Position numbers and translations under genes: made by a program. From Hydractinia symbiolongicarpus (lineage: Eukaryota; Cnidaria; Hydrozoa; Anthoathecata; Hydractiniidae), in assembly GCF_029227915.1 (NCBI RefSeq), contig NC_079886.1:24960501-25024500 (forward strand): DNA of 64,000 bases. The letters run 5' to 3'. The notes below the pieces were generated by a model that saw only the letters and a list, made by a program, of their open reading frames with translations, searched no databases and was not told the DNA's origin. Of the stretch, positions 15,821 through 27,766 are shown one piece after another; position 1 is the first letter of the stretch, and every line of letters begins with the position of its first letter.

Positions 15821-16092
15821 AGACACACATAACACTATAAATTATAAGGCACGACAGATGAGGGTGGGTAGGGACCCATGGGACGGGGAGGGGGCCCGGG
15901 GGACACGGCTGGGGAGGGGGGGTTTGGACAGATATTATAGAGCATGCCCGCTTATTTAACGTAAAGTGGTAAAGTGCACATGGATTTTATGGACTCTTCT
16001 ATCGTTGATTTGACGTGGATGATCTATAAATTGACGTGGAGTGGTACAGAATATATTAATCGCTGTCCTAGGATCGGCATTTTCCTATCTCT
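15819..16092 (-). repeat. Right TIR of element A
   Basis: Inverted copy of 170-443. The G-rich tract lies on the plus strand at about 15859-15926. It ends CCTATCTCT, and the target duplicate TGTGC follows at 16093-16097. Confidence 0.93.
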
Positions 16093-16097
16093 TGTGC

Positions 16098-16879
16098 ATA
16101 TGGCTAACGTTATGCATTTTCTCTCAAGACGCATAAAAAAGGAGAGCATTGTACATTGAAGTTTGAGCCTAAATAACTTTGGAAATAACTGACGTCATCT
16201 TCTGCATGGTGACCAAAATCGATCTAAATTTAGTACTGGAACCCACCTCCCCAAACACAGATTAGCAGACCATCAATATCTTTATACCGCTGAAATGTTC
16301 TGTGGAAAACAAGGTAAGGTAATCAATCTGGAGTTCTTAGACTATTCCGGTCTTTTGAGCATAAAAAACCGGCCAAATGTAATATTATATTGAATGTAAT
16401 ATTACTTCACCTGGAGAATAAAGAGCAGGGTGGTAGAGATGTAGCATTTTGAAGGCTGAAGTGGAAAAAGCTACTTATTACTTTTGGCAATAGCTCTATT
16501 GGCAAAGGGATACGTAGTCTGAGTAGGACCTAATCCGATGAGATTTAAACCGTTGGAGAGAAAGGCTTTGATCTTTATTGATACTGGATAAAGAAAATGT
16601 TCTATTTTAAGTATTTAAGATTGTTTTGCTTTGGATATATAGATACAACTTGTATCTGTTTTTAACACTTAAATAATTTCACAAAAGTAGAATTCTATCT
16701 GTAAAAAAGAAACACGGTTATCAAACATTAAATAAGTATTTTTCTTAAGGTTACTGTTTCATTTGATAGTTGGAGTACAAGTTTATGACTGTTCTGAAGA
16801 TCCAAAGAATGAATATAGCATAATGTACTTTTCGTTTCCACAAATACCTATATTTTTTGATGTTAGCGTGGTTTAAGTT
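16098..16879. other. Host intergenic DNA
   Basis: AT-rich, with no gene or repeat that I recognise. Confidence 0.4.
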
Positions 16880-17263
16880 CTATTGTAACGTGTTTAGTAA
16901 TTCGCCTAGTCGAGCATTTAACTCTTTATCTGTCGGTAGTCTCATGCTGTACATGTAACGGATTCTCTTGTACTTCACCTCATATAGTGGAATGAAATGA
17001 GTAAGAATTATTAAGCCGCCATCGTTTGTTTTTTTAATGGATTTTGCAAAGCATGCGTGCGTGCGAATTTTTGCGTCATTTTTTTGGGGGTTATGTAATA
17101 CTGAGTTTAGATTGTATTGAAATACTTCAGTTCCATTATTTGCTATTTCGATTTTAATTAAACCGAAAGTGTTTCTGTGATTAGGTTGGGGTAGGTATTT
17201 GTTTTTCGTTACAAAGGACAAATGAATGACCATGCTCAAAGTAAACAAAAAAAACAAAAACAA
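16880..17263 (-). CDS. Possible secreted host protein or exon, unknown
   Basis: An open frame of 127 residues starting with a hydrophobic, signal-peptide-like stretch (about 1-18). The body has balanced composition (NTFGLIKIEIANNGTEVF, GGLIILTHFIPLYEV), which is unusual for chance frames in this AT-rich DNA. No domain is recognised. An A-rich tract of about 60 bp precedes it on the coding strand's 5' side. It could be a single-exon gene, one exon, or chance. Confidence 0.3.
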   Translation of the reverse strand: MFLFFLFTLSMVIHLSFVTKNKYLPQPNHRNTFGLIKIEIANNGTEVFQYNLNSVLHNPQKNDAKIRTHACFAKSIKKTNDGGLIILTHFIPLYEVKYKRIRYMYSMRLPTDKELNARLGELLNTLQ

Positions 17264-19035
17264 AAAAACAAAAAAAAAACATTACAAAAATGAATCTCAG
17301 TTTCATTCGAGTATATTTTATTTCATGTAAATAATGGGTTATGTTATTGGATAAAGAATGTCTTTTGTTTGAAGTAATTATAAGAATTTTATTGCTTACT
17401 ACGGAAACATTTTCTGATATACATTGCCACTAGAACGATTTTGCGCAATAATTCTTCTTACATCAAAACCAAAAATGGATTTGCTTTTAAGTTATACACG
17501 TGGTACAATTTTGTCCTATTTTTGTGTTTATTGCTTTAATGCAGAAAAAAAAGAAAAAAAACACAATACAATGACGTCATTTGGATGAGAAATGACGACA
17601 GGCCAGCTGGTCTTTTTAATCTGGTATGTTATCACAAATATAAAATTTTACAAGCTCTTACATTATGGCAACTCCAAACAAGAGTGATGTTAGCGCACAG
17701 TTGCACTATGTTTAACTCGTTCCATCCTTAACTCTATTCGGTCCAGGGTTTTTTGAACATAAGGGGCATAAATTTTTATAAACTTGACCAAATTGAATCA
17801 AACTTGGCACACTTATAGTACGTCAAGAAACAAATGGCATTTTCGCTTAGGTCAGTACTTTTTTATGACGTCATCAAAAGCTTGAAGTTTGTTCAAAATA
17901 CCACTCACTATCTGCTTAGAATTCAATTACTTTAAATTTAAAGTGAATTTATACATTCTATTTGAATTTTCTGAAAGCTAAATAAAAATTATTAAACATA
18001 CTAGTCGATAAGGCCCATGGAAAAATCCACTTAGGCAAAAGGCCATTAAAAAAATAAGTTGCTTTAGATGTTTTTTGCTGACGTAAGAAATGCATATAGA
18101 AAAAAAATGTTCTTAAAATCTTACACAAAATGTCAAATGTCAAATCTTACACAAAATAAAAAAAGAACAGCTTGCAAGGTGCAAAATCTAGTTGATAAAA
18201 AGTTACAACAACGACACTCACAACAACGACACTCGCAACACCAATACTCACAAAACCGACAGTAAGAACACCAACAGTCACAACACGGATAATAACAATG
18301 TCAGAAATAACGCATCTCAAATATGCACATCTTATAAGTGATTATGTTGAAAACCCTCGGTATTTTATTCTGAAATGTCAAAAAGTTGGCCTGCAAGAGT
18401 TAGCACAAATCAACAAAAATAAGTTCTTTACACATTTTAAATATTGTCTTTCCCTTAAAAGCTTATACAAAAATATGAAAAAGCCATAGTTTAGAAAATA
18501 TTAAACGTAAATCTACAAAAATCAGTCATTTCAGTTGCATACCATTCTCTCCCACAAAAATTTACACACAGTGTAAAAATCAACAAGTTAAGAACACAAA
18601 AATTTTTCTTTTTTAGTATGATGATCCGTACTGCCCTTTACCAACAATTCTGAACCTAAATGTCAAAAAATCAATAAGCAAAGAATAAACTTGAATTAAA
18701 AAAGATCATTATTTTGGAAACATTGTATACGGTTCGTAAACAAAAGTTTACACAAAATGTAAAACAGATTGGTTTTTGAGAAACACATCTAAATCAACAA
18801 AAATAATTTCATTCAGCATGTCGTATATTGCATCAATCTTCCACCAAAAGGTTACGAAACACATCAAAATTTAGAAAAATCAGTCATTTCAGTGCATACA
18901 GTCATCGCCCATTAGATTACAAAATCAGAAACAAAACAATAATAAATAACTTAACACACACACTTTAAATTCTATAAAATTCGTTCCAGTTGTCATATTG
19001 CATGTGGTAAAGTGCACAGGTAATGTGAAAAAAAT
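17264..19035. other. AT-rich host DNA with repeat relics
   Basis: Holds a fragment of the dispersed repeat family at about 17996-18050 (ACTAGTCGATAAGGCCCATGG), a short CACAACAACGACACT-like tandem repeat at about 18206-18290, and degenerate units of the ACAAAATGTCAAA / CAGCTTGCAAGGTG repeat also seen at 51.5-53.5 kb. No convincing gene. Confidence 0.5.
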
Positions 19036-19385
19036 TATAGATGAATCCAGCGTGACGTGATTTGTTTACTTTTTAGCAGTAAGCTCCTTGGCTCTGGCTT
19101 TTGCGTGGCAGGAAAAAAGATGCTAGGATTTGGTAAAGAAAGGTCTTTTACCGTGGATTTTTTCTAACGGGGGCATCGTTGGGGTTATAAACTATTATCG
19201 AGTGTAGGTTGATGCCTTGTTTTATTTGAATTCAATAAAAGTCATAAGAATGCCTTCGTTTGTTTAAAGAAATGAAGTGAAAATTACTTTGCTTCACCTA
19301 GCACCCCAATCTTTTTCCCTGCCACGCAAATGCCAAAGCTGAAAGAGCTTACCACTGAAAATGTAAACAACGGAATTCATCTATA
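19036..19385. mobile_element. Fold-back (MITE-like) element
   Basis: The left arm starts TATAGATGAATCC and runs through AGCAGTAAGCTC and TTTGCGTGGCAGGAAAAA (to about 19126). Its inverted partner runs from about 19306 (TTTTTCCCTGCCACGCAAA) to TTCATCTATA at 19385. Arms of about 80-90 bp are imperfect, and no coding capacity lies between. Target duplication not resolved; TA is possible. Confidence 0.55.
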
Positions 19386-19633
19386 CTCTCTATGGGCATA
19401 AAAATACATCCTACTATCCTGCAAAAGTTCAAGTCTTTGAAAGATTTTGTAGGTAGCTAGCTAGCTTGTTATATCATAATTCGTGCTCATAAAAGAAGAG
19501 AAATTTGGAAACTATAGTAGTTAGCTATATATAATTAAAAAAGAGGAATAACAACAGAAGTCATAGGTTAGAGAGCTAACCATGGGATGGGGAGCTGGAC
19601 TTGGAGGCTAACATTAGCTAGCTAACAGTAGAG

Positions 19634-20349
19634 CTGTTCTGCCCGGATAATGAACATTGGCCTGATTAAATACGGCAGCTTGCCCCGGTTAAGAACAGGG
19701 CAGAAAATACATAATCAGGGCAACATAATCGGGACAGGCCGGCTTATTACTCAAAAAATATTATTTGGCACTTATAAAAGGAACATAATCAGGGCAGTTT
19801 ATATACGACAGTGTAATATTATTTCTCACTTATTATAGAACGAACATAATCGGGGCAGGCCGACTTATGTATGACAGTCAAATATTATTCGACAATTATA
19901 GGACTTAAATAACACAAATATAATTGGGGCTGACTGCTTTTATATCATTCGTGGCAAATACTAAATTTTGGGATTCGCAAGTTTAATAACTTTTCACCAA
20001 AATTAATTCCCGCAAAAAGAATAATTTAGGTTCCGTGAAATTTAGTTGCTTCAAAGTATATTATGTTGAAATGCATTTACTACAAGGGTAGTTTATACTA
20101 AGAATTACGTCAACACTTTTTTATTTCGCCATGTCTAGTTTTTAGGGGTGTTCTATCTTCCAGAGAATGTTTAATTTACAAAAGCTTGAAGAAAATGCCA
20201 ATCACAGCCTGTCTCCCAGCTATTTATATCAGCGTTCATAATCCGGTCACCAGGACATAACAATGCAAAAAAAACATAATCGGACCGTGCGTACATAATC
20301 CGGCTGTCCCGGTTGTATACAGGTCGTTTTCGCAATCTGGGCAGAACAG
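19634..20349. mobile_element. Short element with CTGTTCTGCCC termini and internal tandem repeats
   Basis: CTGTTCTGCCC at 19634-19644 and its inverse GGGCAGAACAG at 20339-20349 bound 716 bp. Inside, a unit of about 70 bp with ACATAATCGGGGCAGGCC recurs about three times (19705-19915), and related CATAATCCGG motifs lie near the right end. No transposase. No clear target duplication, so the boundaries are tentative. Confidence 0.4.
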
Positions 20350-20649
20350 AGCTAAGACACCCAGTTAAATATACTTAAACTGGGAACACTTATCTAAAAC
20401 TAAAGCTAGCTATTTATGCTTAGTAAAACACATATAGGGGGAAGCAATAGTAATGTAAAATTAATAACATTACAGTTCAACATAACCAAAGTTTTCCGTT
20501 TTTTAGTCAGCCAACAGCTTTATGTAGCATTTTGAATTTTAGGACAATACATTTGTTACGCGCCAGGGCTCATGAATTATGCAACATACAAAACGTAAAC
20601 AAATATGGCTACATACGCGGTAAAATATGAAACTGTAGCTTTTCCTGGG

Positions 20650-21290
20650 AAATGCGAGTCTGCTTGCTCCACCGACATAAAAACCAAACGAATAAAAATA
20701 TCAAAGTTCTTACTATTTGTGATTTCAAATCCACTTTAAACTCTAGCCTTTGTTTTCTACTTCTAACTTTACTTTACATCTAGCTCCGCTTCTCACTTCA
20801 CTTTTCTACTTCTTCACTTGGTCTATTTTCTTTTTAAATATATAGCTATGCTTTTTTAAACCACTTTTTTTCCTTTTTTTCAAGGTAAAGGGATCGTTCT
20901 TCTGTGCTTTTTTTTGGTGGCCTTTATTTTCTACCTCTAAATTTACTTTACTTCTAGCTCCACGTAGCTCCACTTTCACTTCCAACTTCACTTTTTCTAC
21001 TTTTTCACTTGGATTTTGTTCTTTTTAAATATGCGAGTCTGCCGGACACTTAACTCTAGCGACATAAAAACATAACATCTAAAAATATCAAAGTTCTTAC
21101 TATATGTGAATCCAAATCGACTTTAAACCCAAGCTTTTATTTTCTACTTCTAACTTTTCTTTACTACTTCTAGCTGTACTCTTCACTTTCGAAGCAACTT
21201 CTCGTGGCTTCTAACTTTACTTTTGTACTTCTACTTCTCCACTTTGACTTTTCTTGCTTTTAATATCTGCACTTTTATGTGACTAAGGGA
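20650..21290. repeat. Pyrimidine-rich tandem repeat
   Basis: Three diverged copies of a block with TTTTCTACTTCTAACTTTAC and CTTCACTTGG motifs. The first (about 20660-20860) and third (about 21055-21260) also share AAAAATATCAAAGTTCTTAC, giving a period near 385 bp. Confidence 0.6.
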
Positions 21291-21577
21291 TCGTCGAAAA
21301 TAAGACATTTTTTAACCGCTTCTTCAGTTCGCCTTTTGTGTCGAGAACTTTGTCGAAAAAATTTTTATGTTTGTTTGTTTTTACGCTAACGAAACTTTTT
21401 ATTCGAATGCCGTCCCGTTCGAAAGTACGCATTTCAGCGAATCATACTGCTTATTTTCTATCACGTGGTTTCTAACGGTTGCGAGACAAATGTAAACAAA
21501 ACAAAAAAACTCGGCAAACTCGCGCACTCGGTTGTTAAAAAACATCGTATTTGCAAAAGTCACAGACAGAAGCTCTG

Positions 21578-22170
21578 TATTATTATAAGAGACTAGTCGA
21601 TAAAGCCCGTGGAAAAATCCACTGATGCAGGATAAAAATGAAAAAGAAGCGTTATTTGAATTTTGATGACGTCAGCAACCCATCCACAAAAAATAAATTA
21701 GAACCTTGTTTCCACGTTGACTATATTGTGTAGAGCTTGAAACACTGATCAAGAAAATGTATAGGATTATGTACTTTTGACAAACGGTTGCAGAGATATT
21801 AAGGTTTGAGGGTTTTTTGATGACGTCATCAATCCGTCCATTTCGAAACGGATTTGGGGACCCAGGTTTGAGAAACTTACCCAAATTGGTTCTAAGTGAT
21901 CCTAGTTACCCACGCGGTGAAAAATCATTGACGTCACCACCGCGTCTTCAAGTTATTTGGCCTCAAAGTTTTATATGCACTGTAATGGCTTCATTAATTT
22001 AACATAGGATATTGGCGTTAAAGTAGTGTTATTGACGTCGCGCCGTAACGTCAGAAAATTCAACATATTAGACATGCATTTTTCGGCAACATCAAAGGAA
22101 AATGAAAACATCCACTTTGCCTGTCACAGACACACAGACAGACACACTTAGCGTATTATTATATAGATTC
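21578..22170 (+). repeat. Dispersed repeat family, copy 1
   Basis: It starts near GAGACTAGTCGATAAAGCCC and ends in an ACAGACACACAGACAGACAC tract and TATTATTATATAGA. Inside are TGATGACGTCATCAA and a conserved block around GTCCATTTCGAAACGGATTTGG. Inverted copies lie at 54.6-55.2 and 56.0-56.8 kb. No coding capacity, so it is a non-autonomous repeat of unknown class. Confidence 0.65.
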
Positions 22171-22543
22171 CGGTTTTTACATAGTTCACAGGAAGAGTTG
22201 CAAAAAATTGGCCGAATATCCGGTTTTTACCCGATTTTTGGGTAAAATCTAAAGAAGGATTGTACTTGATGAAACAAAGTTGTGCTGTAATTTTCAAGTT
22301 CAAAGAATAATCGTAACAAGATTTATTATATTTTACTGATTATAAGGATTTCATAGAGATTTTTGGTAATAGCCAATATTAAAGAGAGGTATGGGACCAA
22401 AAATTGTGCCACGTAGGTGTCTAATAGATGAATATTAAAACTCAGTAAGTATCATAGTCATGCAACATTGCATAAAGGAGTTTAGAAAAAGCCATCAGGG
22501 GGGGGGGGGAATCCGCCCCTCCAGACCGAATAGGGGGATAGGA

Positions 22544-25183
22544 CAACCTCGTCCCCAGGGCATCTTGTATCTTTTCTGACCCCGGGACGGCGATACGAAC
22601 ATGGCCCTGGAGGAGGCTGGTCCGATATGAAACCTGATTGGCGCGGATATATCAAATAATTATTGCGTCATACAAAACATTTTGGCGAGGCGGCGAGTCT
22701 GTGACCAACAGGAGGAAGCTGTTCGTATTAAAATGGCGGAGGAGGTGTATCAGCAGTATCAAGTTTTTTTCAAAGTGAAGAATTTAATAAAAAGCATTAC
22801 TAAGCAATGAGAGTATAAAATAAGACATCATAAAGTAATACTGCTTACATGACAATATTTCAATAGCTGGGAATGTTTAATAACTAGAAAAGTAGCTAGC
22901 TAGCACACTATACCTAGCAAACTATCAAGATAAGAACAAAAGAAAGAAACTCTACTTGTTTCCAAGTGGCCAGGTTTAATTTGCAGCTTTTTGCAAAGAA
23001 TGACGTTGCATAAAATTGCCGGCCATGTCCTTTATAGACAAAATAATTTTGCACAAAATATCGAAAATGTTTTTTTTACAAAATATATATACATTACGTT
23101 TTAAATTATATCAGGTTGTTATTAGTGGGCATGTTTTATTACCTTATATGCTTTGGTTACTATAAAAGATATAAAAAGCCAGTAGGTTAACCATCGGAGC
23201 CATTTTATCATTGAATGCACATTTACCCGCTCTAATTCAAGAAAATCCAAAGTGCAATAGCTTTAGTAAAAAAATAAAGTTATTGACTTGAAACTTCTTA
23301 AGGAGTACTTTTAAACCAATCTGATATAATATAATTTTACACGAGGCATAAAAAATTTACAAAGCCATTTTGAGGAAAAGAAAAAGGTAGAAAGATTTTC
23401 TTAAACTGATTCTTGCTAGGCCTTTTTTAACACGCTATGAAGAAATTTCAGAAAATCGAACTTAATCAAACTTGATTGAGCGCTCAATCAGGCATATGGT
23501 TAAATCCAGGATGTACTGAAGATGGTGGTAGATATTTAACAGCTCACCACTGTGATATATTATCTCAATACAAATTACAAAGCAGTGAACATAAAAAATA
23601 ACAAAAAAAGTCTAAACCGAGTATATAGTTTATATAGCGTCCCATAACTTCAGTAAAAATTGAAATATTGACTTGAGATTTGGTATGATATGGTTTTAGA
23701 TTGGTTTGATGAGATTGAGCCAAAAAATAGTTCTATTATCATCATACTTTCTGAGTATAATAGGTCAGATAAGATTCAACCTAAAATTATGCAAGTAAAC
23801 AAAAAAGTTGCGAGGAATATCTCTTTGCTGATATCTTTTTGTGATAGGATGCTCTTATGAGAATACTGAATTAATCTTCACGGTTAGCTAGTTTGGCATT
23901 TTAAATATTTTCCAAGCAGAATGATAACAATAAATAGATGTATATATCAATAAAAAATCGATTTTTGAACAGCAGCAGAATTTTGATGAGCTCTAAAAAG
24001 TGCGAATTTATGAAACTAATTTTGGTCCAAAATCCCCAAAATAATTTCCTCAAAAAATTATTCCCGAAACATTTTTTTTCTCAAGGTAGCAATACTTTGC
24101 TGTTGATAAAGTCGTATACCAATTCTTTCTAAACTATTAAGGCAGTGATACATTAAATCGAGAAAACAGATCACACGTAGACTTGTCGATTTCAATTTTC
24201 AAACCAGCATAATGCTTTTGATAAAATATTTGGATTATTTATGTTTTAAACAGGAAAAACCTTGTTTTTGTATATCTGTGTGTGCAAATTAAATGTGAGC
24301 TTGTTGAGTAAAAAATAAAAAAGCTGCAAGGCGTTTTAAAAACAAGTCATTAAGAAAAGAAAAAGCAGAATTTATCAGTAATGGGTGGCTTTTTGGAAAT
24401 GTTAAGGCCAAAAATGTAAAAGAAAAAAATACTTCTGAAGTAAATACTTTTCTGAAGACTTTTTCACCCAATATAACTGCAAGCAGTGAGTCCACCATAT
24501 ATGAATTCAGTTTCAGTTAAGTATTGTTTAAATACAGCAAAATCTTTGTCATCATATAAAAGCAGTAATGCAGACACAGATATGAACTCACGGTAAATGA
24601 GAATTCTAAAGTTCAGCCAAAATGAATAAGAAATATAAATGTAAATGTTAGCTACTTTCAGTCAGGCACCTAGAATGATACGAACATTTGAAAATTATGT
24701 AGCCATATTTGCACCTTAGAGAACCAACGAAGTGCTATGTTCAGATGGGAAAATCATTTACTAATTTCCAAGTTTCCCCTAGCTACAAGTTTTGCAACCC
24801 AGTGCTAGCTAGTCAACCAATTCAGTGAAATACACATAACTAAATTGCTTGACTTTCTTCAAGTAAACAGCAGCCTAAATAACATTATTGTATATTTATA
24901 CATTTACACAAAACAATCAAGGGCAATATGCGAGAAGTTTATGTGTTGCGATGAGAGGAATCAAAACAAACTCGCCGCACGTATCTGTGACGTAAAACGC
25001 CGATCTCGCTTAGCTCTGCAAGGTTATATATAAAACTTTGGTACATTGAGACAAATCTCATTAAATATTACACACAGAAATACTGTGTATTGGAGGGTCA
25101 CGTGACGAGGCCTCCTCCAGGGCCATGTTCGTATCGTTGTCCCGGGGTCAGAAAAGATACAAGATGCCCTGGGGACGAGGTTG
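22544..25183. mobile_element. Non-autonomous DNA transposon with 74-bp TIRs and 9-bp target duplication
   Basis: Left TIR 22544-22617 and right TIR 25110-25183 begin CAACCTCGTCCCCAGGGC and differ at two positions. GGGATAGGA stands directly outside both ends (22535-22543 and 25184-25192). A 9-bp duplication with long TIRs fits Mutator-like elements; hAT and P types make 8 bp. The 2.5 kb inside is AT-rich with only short frames and no transposase I can recognise, so it would depend on a helper. Confidence 0.8.
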
Positions 25184-25192
25184 GGGATAGGA

Positions 25193-26045
25193 GAGATTTT
25201 GAAAGTTTTTGGAAGTGCTAGATGCTAGACGTAAAAAGAAATGAAAATTTAATAACATCGCCGTAAGGAGTTGGTTTTTTAAGAGGTTACGGAATAATAT
25301 TGTTCTTTTGTAGGCTATTTCTCTTTAAACATAATTTTTTAAAAAAATGACGGGGATAAAACTTGCTAATGTAAAAAAAATCGTGCATAACCGAAAAAAA
25401 AAACATTTTTGTTGATATTTATCACCTAATAAGCCAAACTTAGAGATGAAATACTTATGGAATTCATTTTTGGGGCGAAAATTTAAATTCATTATTTTAA
25501 AAGCATTTTTTGCATACCACAAATGCGGGACGAATAATAAACGTAAGGCATCTGGTTTAAATGATAAATTATAATGATATACATATCATAATAATATATT
25601 ATTTTTAACATGTTTCCACAATTCTAACTATCGTCAGGTTACAAGGTTGTTAACAAGTAAAGTATACATATGCTAAAAATACTTGCTAGTCTGAAAGTAA
25701 TACTAAAAAATATCAAAGAAAAATAGCGTTAATTACAGTAAATTATAAAACATTGTCACAATATCGTGTTAATTACACTAGGGGTGGGAAAAAGGGTGGG
25801 AGAAAAAAGGAAAGTGAATAAAACAAAGGAATTAAGAGGTGGAATAAAAGAAGGAAAACAGATCAGAAAAAAAATTTAATTAGATATTTAATGTTTTGTT
25901 AACATAATGCACCTGTCTATTTAGGTTAGGGTTCTATCAGCCTATATAAAACCTTCCTCAAGTTTCAGTAGCCATTTTGTTTAAGCTGCATCTAGGATGA
26001 AAAAGCAGTTCTCGTAAAGTTTTTTGTGCAAAAAATACATTTAGT
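25193..26045. other. AT-rich host DNA
   Basis: No gene or clear repeat seen. There are A-rich and AG-rich runs near 25780-25880. Confidence 0.4.
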
Positions 26046-26417
26046 TTATGCTAGATAGGTTATTAGGCATTCCGCTGCATTCAAACATATCAAACAAAAA
26101 AATACTCTGAGAAATACTTCGTGGTTAGGTATTTTATATTTGAAAATATGCAATACTAATATGTTCTTCCATTTTTTCCCCTCTCTTGCCGATGCTTTGC
26201 CTAGCGCGAACACTAATTTTTTTCGATTGACATTCGAGTTGTGGCCAAGAACCTTTAATTCGACTCTGGCATCCACCACATTCAACTGAAATCCTTGTCT
26301 CTTAGGCGCATACGAGTTAAGCAAATAATGAAAGAATTCGAGACATCCAGCATGGTAGGAGTTTGTTAAGTATATCAGTAACAACATTCTCAGTGCAGTA
26401 CGCATTGTATTTGTCAC
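26046..26417 (-). CDS. Possible secreted host exon, unknown
   Basis: 123-residue frame with a signal-peptide-like start (TALRMLLLIYLTNSYHAGC, about 7-25), then YAPKRQGFQLNVVDARVELKV and a basic segment. The last third looks like translated AT-rich DNA, so the true exon may end near residue 80. No family recognised. Confidence 0.28.
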   Translation of the reverse strand: MTNTMRTALRMLLLIYLTNSYHAGCLEFFHYLLNSYAPKRQGFQLNVVDARVELKVLGHNSNVNRKKLVFALGKASAREGKKWKNILVLHIFKYKIPNHEVFLRVFFCLICLNAAECLITYLA

Positions 26418-26847
26418 TTTGTATAATCCACTTTTTGCCTTGATTTCATTTTTGTGTATGGTTTGCGTGCGCAGTTTGTGTAGTTTTACTACTTCTTCGT
26501 AAACGAGTGTTTGATACTGATATGGCCTATAACTTTAAACCAATTATGTCTCAGGGTCCTTACATCTCAATTACAATGCTCTGCACCCTAAAATAGATTG
26601 TAACCGATTGGCTTGATTCACTTTTTAATGACTTTACAACCCTTGCATCGAAAATGGAGTTGACAAATTTAAACCCAGCAAAGCTGGCAGGTTTCCGAAA
26701 ACTTTCATATGCTGATATCAAAGAAAAGAAGATTGCTGCATAAACGAGAAAGTTGAAAGAAGGCAGTTTAACAAAAAGTAATTGAATTTTCTAATCAATG
26801 ACCACATGTTAATTTTTGCTTCAAAGTTTTTAGTGAATAGTTGTTCC

Positions 26848-27766
26848 CTACTTTGACATCGTGGGTGTTGCCACGGGTAGATAATATTGATTACAGCATA
26901 CTGCTTTGAAAAGCCGGTCAAGCATTCCTTCGAAGACAACAATTTTTTGTTCTTTTATGGTGTCTGTGTTCCAAGTTTCTTCAAAATCTCCTATCGAGTC
27001 ATTTGTTGGGAGATACTCTAAATCTGGCTCAATTGATACACACTGAGAACAACTGCTGAGATCTACATCTTTTATCAAGCTAGATATTATTAGCAACAAG
27101 GAGTCTTCGTTGTATGCTAATACTAACAGCTCCTGTACTTTTTTCACTAAAAGCTTCTTGAACCATTGAGGTAAAAATAAAGACCTCTTTCTAGCCGCAT
27201 GCTTGAACAGCTAAGGAAACTGTAGAGCTCGTTTGTGGTTTTCAATAAGACGTTTTTTGATAGTTTAAAAGGAAGAAAATTAATTTGAAGAGGCAAACCC
27301 ATTTCGCTACACACCTGTTGATTAGATATCAGATTGATATTGCTGGGTGTAATTATATAAGTTTTGCTTTTTATTTTGTATTGAATACGCAAACATGAAA
27401 ACATATCATAACCCAGGGTCGGATCTAGGAATTTTTTTTGGTTAGGCAAAATTTGATAGATTTTTTGGCAAAGTAATGTCAAGGGTTGTGGTGTTGTACG
27501 AGATAAATCGGCCGTTTTTTGTTTTTGCTGTAAAAGGTGCAAAAATTTTCCAAAATGTAAGGTTTGTATTTATTAAAAATCCTTCCTAGATTAGGAACGG
27601 AAGTGTCTTTATAGCCCAATAAATAAAAGCAACCTCCGTAGTTTAACACTTGTATCCTCGCTAAAACATGCAGATGGAAAACGCGTCCTTTTAGCAAATT
27701 TCGAAACAAGGTTAGCATTTCCATAGTTTCTTTGAATGACATACTGGCATTAAGTATCATCATCAA
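26848..27766 (-). pseudogene. Degraded coding region, possibly transposon-derived
   Basis: Three overlapping minus-strand frames (26848-27147, 27147-27542, 27479-27766) follow each other, as in a decayed coding region. The first contains KEQKIVVFEGMLDRLFKAVCC, which resembles a segment (VFE-x2-L-x2-LF-x2-C) that I associate with transposon-related proteins of cnidarians and fish. I cannot confirm this by search. Confidence 0.25.

Larger units (their letters stand above)
170..16092. mobile_element. Maverick/Polinton element A, full length, partly decayed
   Basis: A 15.9-kb element bounded by inverted repeats that start AGAGATAGG at 170 and end CCTATCTCT at 16092. The 5-bp TGTGC occurs directly outside both ends (165-169 and 16093-16097), as expected for a target-site duplication made by a retroviral-type integrase; 5-6 bp is usual for Mavericks. 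It carries protein-primed PolB, integrase, packaging ATPase, major capsid protein, penton-like protein and about eight accessory genes. The polymerase has a frameshift and the tail-anchored protein gene has a nonsense codon, so this copy is probably not autonomous now. It is more GC-rich than its flanks. An adintovirus-like integrated virus is the virological name for the same class. Confidence 0.95.

Noticed and set aside
18206-18290. CACAACAACGACACT repeats as a CRISPR-like array
   Set aside because: Short, imperfect and without spacers, in a eukaryotic genome. It is a simple tandem repeat.
19008-19022. GTGGTAAAGTGCACA resembling the Polinton TIR, as a solo TIR relic
   Set aside because: Only about 15 bp match, and the surroundings do not align with either TIR.
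22501-22509. G-run near 22500 as the transposon end
   Set aside because: The inverted repeat and the 9-bp duplication place the end at 22544.
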